From positions 1 to 12,819 of the forward strand of contig JAJQDF010000023.1 in the NCBI GenBank assembly GCA_021202325.1: a DNA stretch of 12,819 bases, in the 5' to 3' direction. This DNA is from Clostridiales bacterium (GTDB lineage: Bacteria; Bacillota; Clostridia; Lachnospirales; Anaerotignaceae). This document shows, piece by piece, positions 7,883 through 12,819 of this stretch. The number at the start of each line of letters is the position of its first letter. Within the stretch, counting starts at the first letter, position 1. The notes under the pieces are model-generated. The model had not been told where the DNA came from. It saw nothing but the letters and a program-made list of their open reading frames with translations, and searched no databases. Made by a program: the position numbers and the translations under genes.

Positions 7883-8739
7883 TATTTTCTCTTCCGTCGT
7901 GTGCTCACCAGCAGCCAAACCAAAAGGCCAATTAACAATGGCACGGCGACAACGGATGCGACTATAATCGTGTCTATTTGATATGCTTCGGCATTTACAT
8001 AAATCAGTGAATCCTCAGCGTTTTCGGTTCGTACACCCCTCACAAGCAGTCTATGGCTGTTGATGCCGTAGGGGGTACATGTCATAAGCGTACAATAATC
8101 TCTTCCGTCTTCAATATATATATTTTCGAGCTCATCCGGCTCTACAATAGTTATCTGATCCACTTCATAGGTCAGCAATCGGTTAAGCACCATAATTGTA
8201 AATGTGTCGCCAACCTCAAGCTGGTCAATATCGGTAAACAGCTTCGCACTGGGCAGTCCTCGATGGGCGGAAATAACGCTGTGGGTACTCTCGCCGCCAA
8301 CGGGAAGGCTTGTTCCTTCCAAATGGCCTGCTCCGACCTGCAGAACGCCTGAATCCGTTCCATGGTATATAGGCAGCTTAATATTTATTTTTTCAATGCT
8401 TATATAGCCCATTATGCCGGTGCCCGAAACATCTAAAAGCTCCCAGTAATCCTCATCCACCAGGTCAGGCGCAGCAATCGCTGTGACAGAACCAAGCTCC
8501 GCAAGCTCTTCATTATATTTGTCAGCCGCCTCGAAATATAAAGTGTAGTCCTCCTCGCTTATATCGGCAATGGCTGAATCATATGCGGCAATGGCTCGTG
8601 TGGTGACCTTGCTGTTCCACCAGTTGCTGACTGTGGGATACAGCAGTAAGGCCAGACCGACAATAAACACGCATACCAATACAATTGTGCCCATGCGTTC
8701 CCGTCTTCGTGCCGCATTCTTTTTACGTTTGCGTCTCAT
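7882..8739 (-). CDS. Class C sortase, pilin polymerase
   Basis: A 285-residue membrane transpeptidase (start at 8739) that links pilin subunits through the pilin-motif lysine. It has an N-terminal membrane segment (about 18-35), a sortase core and a C-terminal membrane segment (about 256-279), the arrangement typical of class C. Catalytic residues are His159 in SAHRGLPSAKLF, Cys221 in TLMTCTPYGINSHRLLVRG, and Arg230. The region before the core, where class C enzymes carry a lid with an Asp-Pro-aromatic motif, reads APDLVDEDYW (about 90-99) with no such motif. I chose 8739 because AGAGAGG lies 10 bases upstream; an in-frame ATG at 8772, 9 bases after the pilin stop, would add 11 residues but has only a weak site. 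It directly follows the major pilin gene, its expected substrate. Confidence 0.93.
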   Translation of the reverse strand: MRRKRKKNAARRRERMGTIVLVCVFIVGLALLLYPTVSNWWNSKVTTRAIAAYDSAIADISEEDYTLYFEAADKYNEELAELGSVTAIAAPDLVDEDYWELLDVSGTGIMGYISIEKINIKLPIYHGTDSGVLQVGAGHLEGTSLPVGGESTHSVISAHRGLPSAKLFTDIDQLEVGDTFTIMVLNRLLTYEVDQITIVEPDELENIYIEDGRDYCTLMTCTPYGINSHRLLVRGVRTENAEDSLIYVNAEAYQIDTIIVASVVAVPLLIGLLVWLLVSTRRKRK

Positions 8740-8781
8740 AGTTTCCAAGCCTCTCTGCTCTGCCCCTTTCATAAGCCTATG

Positions 8782-10605
8782 TTATCTTCTTTTTGAGCGT
8801 TTTCTCCTGCTCATACTCATGCGTTTTCTTGTAATAAGAAGCACCAATGCTCCCACAACCATAACGCCGCCGACTATGTAGAAAATAGTTGTACCGATGC
8901 CGCCTGTGGAAGGAAGCACTGAACCGCTGTTGTTTTTAATGGTTGTAGTGATTACTCTAGTATTTTTATCGCCTGAGAGTGTTTGCGAGCTACCTGTCGG
9001 ATTCGTCACCGTAACAGTCAAAGTATCAACCGAACCCTCCTCGCTACTTTCTACTGTAGTAGCTGTAATAGTAAAATAAAGGTCTTCCATTGTATTATAG
9101 CCGTTTGGAGTTGTGGATTCTTTCAGCATATATTCGCCAACGCCTAAGCCGGTAAAAGTAAAGTAGTTCTTTACATAATAGGTTGTACCGCTAACAGGAG
9201 TTGTTGTAGTTGTTGTATCTACTTCACTATAGTTATCACCGTCTTTAGTATAATATGTAACACCAGCCTCAAAGGCATCAATTTCAACATTCTTATACCC
9301 TGCTGTTGAAATAACCTCAACCTGATCATAGCCACCACTGGAATTTTTCTTATACAGAGTAAAACCTGCTCCCTCAAGCGGATTGCCACTGGAATTAACC
9401 TTACTTATGTCTAATGTAAATGTGAAAACGGTTGTTACATCCTCCGGAGTTTTTCCGGTTGTTTCTCCGCTTGTTTCATTCGGATTGTTTGAATATGTCA
9501 AATATGCCTTGTTTGTTTTTCCTGAGCTAGCCTCTCCTGTCAATTTAGCTGTAAAGGTAACTACTATCAGGGATGAGCTTGAAAGAGATATTGTAGAACC
9601 ACCTGTAGCAGTCAAGTTATTTGTATTGGAAATCTGAACCTCAAAGGTACAGGTATCAGTCAAAGAACCATCTGTCTTTTTTACAACATCATACCCACTA
9701 CTAGCAACAGTAGTTGCGGTATAATATGTTGTACCTGAATCAGGTGTAGTAACAGAGTCTGTATCCACAGAAGTAAACGTTCCGTTTGCAGAATTGTATG
9801 TGTAATATGTATCGGAGCTCCAACTTGTTTCTGAATATACAGTATATACTGTCACAGCAACATCGTTATTGAAGCTCAGTGCAGAATCCATAGTATCATG
9901 GAAAGTCAGCTTATATGTCTCATAATCGGCATAGTTGCTCGGCAATGTCGCAATCAGTGTAAATGGTACATCATCGTTTACGCTGTAATCGGCTGTGGTC
10001 TCGTAAGAGCTATCTGTCGTGCTGGTTACTTCCTTGTCGAGGGTTGGATAATCTGACTTATCTGATATAATTACGCTTTCTACAACCTCCAAAATGTAAC
10101 TAGAATAAGCTACATTCTCTAAATCTGACGGAACACTTGTAGTTTTTATAAGATAATATCCTGCGTCCAAGTTTGAAATAGTGTAACCACTCTTATCCGC
10201 TTTCTGCGTTGAAGTATTTCCGCCGGTAACGTAATCACTGATAGCTTCAGCAAATAATTTTGCTATTTCGCTGTCATCGGTCTTGCCGCTTAATATCTTG
10301 GCAATATCTGCCGCACTTGCACAATCAGCAAACGGAGTAGTATCATCACTTAGCGTAATTGCCTTCACTGCCGTCAAAGCATCAGCCTGTGAAGTCTCAG
10401 CGATCGCACTGCCCCAGACAACATTGGACAATGTCGTTTCATCTTCCGACAAATCACCATCAAAAATCTGATAAGCGGTATATTCGTAATCATCTACAGA
10501 ATTGTTAATTGTAATGGTGTATGTGCCCGCAAATGCAACTGTATTCATTGCAAGCACCATTACGACTGCAAGCAGCAGGCTTGCAAATTTTTTCATCTTT
10601 TTCAT
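8782..10605 (-). CDS. Major pilin backbone subunit, SpaA/FctA type
   Basis: A 607-residue pre-pilin (start at 10605). Signal peptide ends near AFA-G (about 26). D1 spans about 29-180. The pilin-motif region is YPTLDKEV (186-193), with Lys191 the likely acceptor of inter-subunit isopeptide bonds. D2, a fimbrial isopeptide-forming domain, spans about 195-390. D3 is SpaA/Cna_B type (about 396-555), with Lys402 and Glu496 (YMLKES) as likely internal isopeptide partners. LPSTG is at 564-568, then a membrane segment and an unusually long basic tail rich in Arg/Lys. A related YYT...TTYY insert occurs in both D2 and D3. The start with GAGGGG 5 bases upstream is favoured over an ATG at 10623 that would add MRRGEV. 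Size, domain plan and adjacency to the class C sortase identify it as the fibre shaft. Confidence 0.92.
   Translation of the reverse strand: MKKMKKFASLLLAVVMVLAMNTVAFAGTYTITINNSVDDYEYTAYQIFDGDLSEDETTLSNVVWGSAIAETSQADALTAVKAITLSDDTTPFADCASAADIAKILSGKTDDSEIAKLFAEAISDYVTGGNTSTQKADKSGYTISNLDAGYYLIKTTSVPSDLENVAYSSYILEVVESVIISDKSDYPTLDKEVTSTTDSSYETTADYSVNDDVPFTLIATLPSNYADYETYKLTFHDTMDSALSFNNDVAVTVYTVYSETSWSSDTYYTYNSANGTFTSVDTDSVTTPDSGTTYYTATTVASSGYDVVKKTDGSLTDTCTFEVQISNTNNLTATGGSTISLSSSSLIVVTFTAKLTGEASSGKTNKAYLTYSNNPNETSGETTGKTPEDVTTVFTFTLDISKVNSSGNPLEGAGFTLYKKNSSGGYDQVEVISTAGYKNVEIDAFEAGVTYYTKDGDNYSEVDTTTTTTPVSGTTYYVKNYFTFTGLGVGEYMLKESTTPNGYNTMEDLYFTITATTVESSEEGSVDTLTVTVTNPTGSSQTLSGDKNTRVITTTIKNNSGSVLPSTGGIGTTIFYIVGGVMVVGALVLLITRKRMSMSRRKRSKRR
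9166..9261 (-). repeat. YYT...TTYY module, copy in D3 of the major pilin
   Basis: Residues 449-480 (607 numbering) read VTYYTKDGDNYSEVDT followed by a Thr run, PVSGTTYYVK. It lies between the first strands of the Cna_B fold and its FTFTGLGVGEY strand, so it looks inserted in a loop. It includes a repetitive Thr tract (GTTGTTGTAGTTGTTGTA on the plus strand, near 9200). Confidence 0.7.
9709..9813 (-). repeat. YYT...TTYY module, copy in D2 of the major pilin
   Basis: Residues 265-299 (607 numbering) read DTYYTYNSANGTFTSVDT, then DSVTTPDSGTTYYT. It shares the order TYYT - about 10 residues - SVDT/EVDT - TTP(D/V)SGTTYY with the D3 copy, and the DNA is recognisably similar as well (GTTGTACC followed by related sequence in both, plus strand). 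Confidence 0.7.
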
Positions 10606-10610
10606 AACTT

Positions 10611-10617
10611 CCCCTCT
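10611..10617 (-). promoter_or_regulatory. Ribosome binding site deciding the major pilin start
   Basis: AGAGGGG on the minus strand, 5 bases before the ATG at 10605. The upstream in-frame ATG at 10623 overlaps this site and has only AT-rich sequence before it. The shorter product also starts with a normal MKKMKKF signal peptide. Confidence 0.75.
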
Positions 10618-10726
10618 TCTCATAATTAATTTAAATTAACAGTTATTTACTGCATCTGTTTGCATTTATCGTCAATCCGTCTTATACGGACATTTATTTT
10701 CATGCTTATGCTTATAATTATAAAGA
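10618..10726 (-). promoter_or_regulatory. AT-rich spacer before the major pilin with a 14-bp palindrome
   Basis: This is the longest spacer between the genes at the head of the operon and the pilin genes. It holds a perfect palindrome TTAATTTAAATTAA (10626-10639), 8 bases upstream of the ribosome binding site; a short hairpin TCCGT-CTTAT-ACGGA (10676-10690); a tandem ATAAGC pair; a TATAAT (about 10713-10718, minus strand) without a recognisable -35; and a TTGACG (10675-10670) without a good -10. An internal promoter boosting the shaft subunit is plausible but not shown by a convincing box pair. Confidence 0.4.
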
Positions 10727-11296
10727 TCAGCTTGGCGGCCAAATCTTAAGCATTACCTTTCCTACAATCTGGTCAGTTTCTATACACCCTATTGCACTGC
10801 TTCGGGAATCTATAGATGTCGCCCGGTTATCTCCCATTACGAAATAGCGATCCTCCGGAACCTGATACGGATAGTTGCGGTCACTCTCTCCCAGTGTCTT
10901 TACCGTAACATAGGGCTCATCTAGCAATTCGCCGTTTACAGATACATTACCTTCGCTGTCGATATCCACAACATCTCCCGGGCCTGCTATTACTCTTTTC
11001 AGCAGAAGTTTGTTTTGGTAATAGAATGCCACCAAATCTCCGGTTTCAAATTCGCCTCTTTTAAACAATACAACAATGTCGCCGTCCGAAAGTGTCGGCT
11101 CCATGCTGCTTCCCGATACTTGAAGAACCGGCAGGAACATTGTCGCTATCAGCACGGCAGCTGCGGCAACCACAATAAGCGCATATATAGTGGTACGAAG
11201 TGTCCTGCGGTACCTTTTCTGATATTGCAGACGTCTCCTTTCGGCGGCGACTGCCTCCTCGCTTGGGAGATGCACATTCTTTTTATTTCTTGCCAC
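10727..11296 (-). CDS. lepB: Type I signal peptidase of the pilus operon
   Basis: A 189-residue membrane Ser/Lys protease that removes signal peptides from secreted pre-proteins. A basic N-terminal cytoplasmic stretch precedes one membrane segment (about 36-58). Then come SGSSMEPTL with nucleophile Ser64, LLLKRVIAGPGD with general base Lys100, and the GDNRATSIDSR box (155-165). Both catalytic residues are intact, unlike the SipA/LepA-type signal-peptidase-like proteins of some streptococcal pilus islands that have lost them. The start is a GTG at 11296 with GGGAGG 7 bases upstream; an in-frame ATG at 11311 overlaps that site and has none of its own. It lies between a coiled-coil gene and the major pilin, so dedicated processing of the pilins is inferred. 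Symbol by family, not by orthology. Confidence 0.9.
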   Translation of the reverse strand: MARNKKNVHLPSEEAVAAERRRLQYQKRYRRTLRTTIYALIVVAAAAVLIATMFLPVLQVSGSSMEPTLSDGDIVVLFKRGEFETGDLVAFYYQNKLLLKRVIAGPGDVVDIDSEGNVSVNGELLDEPYVTVKTLGESDRNYPYQVPEDRYFVMGDNRATSIDSRSSAIGCIETDQIVGKVMLKIWPPS

Positions 11297-11303
11297 ACAT
11301 ATA

Positions 11304-11309
11304 CCTCCC
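11304..11309 (-). promoter_or_regulatory. Ribosome binding site deciding a GTG start for the signal peptidase
   Basis: GGGAGG on the minus strand, 7 bases before GTG (11296-11294). The competing ATG (11311-11309) shares its last base with this site and therefore cannot use it. Confidence 0.7.
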
Positions 11310-11364
11310 ATTTGGATTTAATCCCGGCAGCAGTCGTTTTACAGACGAATATAGGTTTATCCCC

Positions 11365-11835
11365 CTATTTAATGCTGTTTTCTTCCTTCATACGCTCGGC
11401 AAGCTCCGGATATTTTTCCAATGTGCGTTTTATGCTCCTTTTAAAAGCTGCTTTTTTTCTTTGTATGCTTTGTTCTGTTTCTTCCAGCATGGCACTGCAT
11501 TCTTTTTCAGTCTGACGAGCCTTGTTTTCTGCATTAGAAATCATTTCATCGGACTGCCATTTTGCCTCTTTTATGATAGTCGCCGCACTCTCATTTGCGG
11601 CCTTTACTGCGGCTACATACTGCTTTGCCGCCGCATCGGCATCCTCAAAAATATGGTTCAGACTAAGTGCCGCTTCCGCAATGAAGCCTGCATTTTTAAT
11701 CCGCAGAAACTTGTCGTCCAACTGCTTTTGCAGCTTATTGTTTTCCTTTATAAGAGCCTGTTCATTTTTCTGCAGGGCATAGATGATCTCGATAAGCTCC
11801 GTTCGGTTCATCCTGCGCAAATCTTTTTCAGCCAT
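11365..11835 (-). CDS. Small cytoplasmic coiled-coil protein of unknown function
   Basis: A 156-residue, highly charged protein with no signal peptide and no membrane segment. It starts MAEKDLRRMNRTELIEIIYAL, a short helical region, followed by a predicted coiled coil (about 22-45), an Ala-rich helical stretch (50-90) and a second long charged helix (95-140) ending near KYPELAERMKEE. The plan resembles DivIVA-like or other helical scaffold proteins only loosely, and I cannot assign a family. It starts 7 bases after the recombinase-like gene stops; a GGGAG site lies at 11848-11852 inside that gene's last codons. Its position, between the recombinase-like gene and the signal peptidase, suggests a cytoplasmic role in regulating or localising pilus assembly; this is inference from context. 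Confidence 0.8.
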   Translation of the reverse strand: MAEKDLRRMNRTELIEIIYALQKNEQALIKENNKLQKQLDDKFLRIKNAGFIAEAALSLNHIFEDADAAAKQYVAAVKAANESAATIIKEAKWQSDEMISNAENKARQTEKECSAMLEETEQSIQRKKAAFKRSIKRTLEKYPELAERMKEENSIK

Positions 11836-11842
11836 ACTTCAA

Positions 11843-12676
11843 TTAAGCTCCCGTTACTGTTTTAAATTCCCGCTGTTTCCAGCCAATTGTCAGCTCTTCA
11901 TTTTCAAGCATTCTGTCATACGCCTGTCTAACAAGCACAGCGATGTTGTCCTCGATCTCTTCATATGTGCTTTGGTGCAGTTTCCACAGACAGCGTGGAT
12001 TGGCCTTTTCCTCCGGAACTCCGGCCTTGGCGCATACTACCTGTATGTCGTGCCAAATGTTAGAGCGGTTCAGCCTTCTTCCGTTTCTTGTAATAAATAT
12101 AGGACCGCCTATAATAGAATTTCTTTCGGCATAGCTCAAAAGTTCGTCCTGCAGTGCCTTAGGAATTGATAATGCCTTATCAGGCTGGCTGCGCTGTGAA
12201 ACTATAACCTGTCCGTTTTTCACATCTTCAACTGTAACACAGCTAAGCTCATGTACTCTCAAGCCAACACAGCACAGCGACTTTATAATAAGATAGGTTC
12301 TTTCCTTATTCATAGCCTTGGCTGTCTGTAAAAGTCTGAGATATTCACTGCGGGTAAGCTCAGGCTGTTCACTGCCGATAAGAGCAAGCGTGTTATCGCA
12401 CTGCCATTGCCTTTTGCCTAAAAACTTCAATAATTCATTCAGAACACGAACCCTGTTAATAACCGTTCGGTTAGCATAGCCTTGGTCTATAAGATATTGC
12501 TGCCACTGCCTGCTTGTATCAGCTGTGATTATCTTGTCCTCAGGGAGAAAATCGTAAAACCTTTTCAATACCAAATAATAGCTTTCTATAGAGCTTTTAA
12601 GGCAGTCATTTTCTTCCATATGCCTTAGATAATTGTCCAATGTTTCCATGTTTATTTTTAATCCGTTTGAATCCAT
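11843..12676 (-). CDS. Tyrosine-recombinase-like protein with degenerate catalytic site
   Basis: A 277-residue protein with the two-part plan of XerC/D-type integrases: an N-terminal SAM-like DNA-binding domain (about 10-95) and a C-terminal catalytic-type domain (about 100-277). Arg140 in CCVGLRVHEL matches the first catalytic Arg. The second box, normally PHxLRH, reads PRCLWK (227-232), so His becomes Arg228 and Arg becomes Trp231. By hand alignment the Tyr nucleophile position reads Thr263 (EELTIGW), the GH before it reads YD, and the beta-hairpin Lys region reads SQRSQPDK. It is therefore probably unable to recombine DNA and may act as a DNA-binding regulator. ATG at 12676 is chosen because GGAGG lies 12 bases upstream; a GTG at 12709 would add 11 residues and has no site. 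First gene of the operon. Confidence 0.8.
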   Translation of the reverse strand: MDSNGLKINMETLDNYLRHMEENDCLKSSIESYYLVLKRFYDFLPEDKIITADTSRQWQQYLIDQGYANRTVINRVRVLNELLKFLGKRQWQCDNTLALIGSEQPELTRSEYLRLLQTAKAMNKERTYLIIKSLCCVGLRVHELSCVTVEDVKNGQVIVSQRSQPDKALSIPKALQDELLSYAERNSIIGGPIFITRNGRRLNRSNIWHDIQVVCAKAGVPEEKANPRCLWKLHQSTYEEIEDNIAVLVRQAYDRMLENEELTIGWKQREFKTVTGA

Positions 12677-12688
12677 TTGTGCCGCTCG

Positions 12689-12693
12689 CCTCC
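12689..12693 (-). promoter_or_regulatory. Ribosome binding site of the recombinase-like gene
   Basis: GGAGG on the minus strand, 12 bases before the ATG at 12676. The spacing is long, but it is the only strong site near the gene's 5' end, and it falls inside the extension that a GTG start at 12709 would need. Confidence 0.5.
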
Positions 12694-12756
12694 ATTCGCA
12701 AAATAACACCGGCTATATATACGGCAACAGACAATAAGACAGGCCGTAAATTTTGC

Positions 12757-12800
12757 ACTAAATTTGTTGTTTCCACTTTTTATCTAGGTTAAAATTTAGT
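12757..12800. promoter_or_regulatory. Inverted repeat upstream of the operon, candidate operator
   Basis: ACTAAATTT (12757-12765) and AAATTTAGT (12792-12800) are perfect 9-base inverted copies separated by 26 bases. A third related TAAATTTTG lies at 12747-12755. The sequence is AT-rich and sits about 80-125 bases upstream of the first gene. I found no convincing -35/-10 pair on the minus strand here; the best, TTGCCG-16-TATTTT (about 12727-12700), is weak. The repeat could be a binding site for the recombinase-like protein or another regulator, or chance in AT-rich DNA. Confidence 0.35.
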
Positions 12801-12819
12801 TAAAAACATTCCTATACTG

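Noticed and set aside
10640..10726. A definite sigma-A promoter before the major pilin
   Set aside because: TATAAT lacks a fitting -35, and TTGACG lacks a fitting -10 at 16-18 bases, so no proper pair exists.
11200..11865. 221-codon open frame on the plus strand
   Set aside because: It spans the antisense of two well-supported genes and the gap between them; the Phe/Leu-rich product has no recognisable pattern.
11843..12000. A frameshift as the cause of the missing recombinase catalytic residues
   Set aside because: The flanking residues (P-x-x-L-x-x-L and the I-A-x-L stretch) still align in the same frame, and no other minus-strand frame shows an HxLRH or GHxxxxTTxxY pattern, so substitutions explain it better.

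Overview
The window reads as one sortase-assembled pilus locus of a Gram-positive, anaerobic-type Clostridia bacterium; Lachnospiraceae or a relative is my best guess, by family resemblance only. The evidence is three LPXTG-type surface proteins, two sortases, a Gram-positive type I signal peptidase and strong GGAGG-type ribosome binding sites. All eight genes I accept lie on the minus strand and are tightly packed, so transcription runs from high to low coordinates and ends at a clear intrinsic terminator (157-187).

In transcription order: (1) 12676-11843, a tyrosine-recombinase-like protein that keeps the first catalytic Arg but appears to have lost the His, the second Arg and the Tyr nucleophile; (2) 11835-11365, a small coiled-coil protein of unknown function; (3) 11296-10727, a type I signal peptidase with intact Ser/Lys; (4) a 121-base spacer with a 14-bp palindrome, then 10605-8782, the major pilin backbone (LPSTG); (5) 8739-7882, a class C pilin-polymerising sortase; (6) 7869-7033, a small Pro/Asp-rich pilin, probably the wall-anchored base (LPQTG); (7) 7036-6434, a second sortase overlapping it by ATGA; (8) a 102-base structured spacer, then 6331-206, a 2041-residue surface protein (LPLTG), probably the tip adhesin.

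Proposed working: the signal peptidase processes the pre-pilins, the class C sortase joins major pilin subunits through the pilin-motif lysine and caps the fibre with the giant protein, and the second sortase joins the base pilin to the wall. The two polymerising-type sorting signals (VLPxTGG-x-GT) differ from the base-pilin signal (LPQTGQLNWP), which supports two sortases with separate duties.

The least ordinary features are: six extracellular Cys-HxH-Cys repeats at the mature N terminus of the giant protein; a CHAP/NlpC-like domain next to them whose catalytic Cys, His and Asn positions read Asp, Ser and Asp; a degenerate recombinase heading the operon; and the same YYT...TTYY module inserted in two different domains of the major pilin. 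No CRISPR array, tRNA, rRNA or insertion sequence was seen. No stretch longer than about 205 bases lacks a gene.
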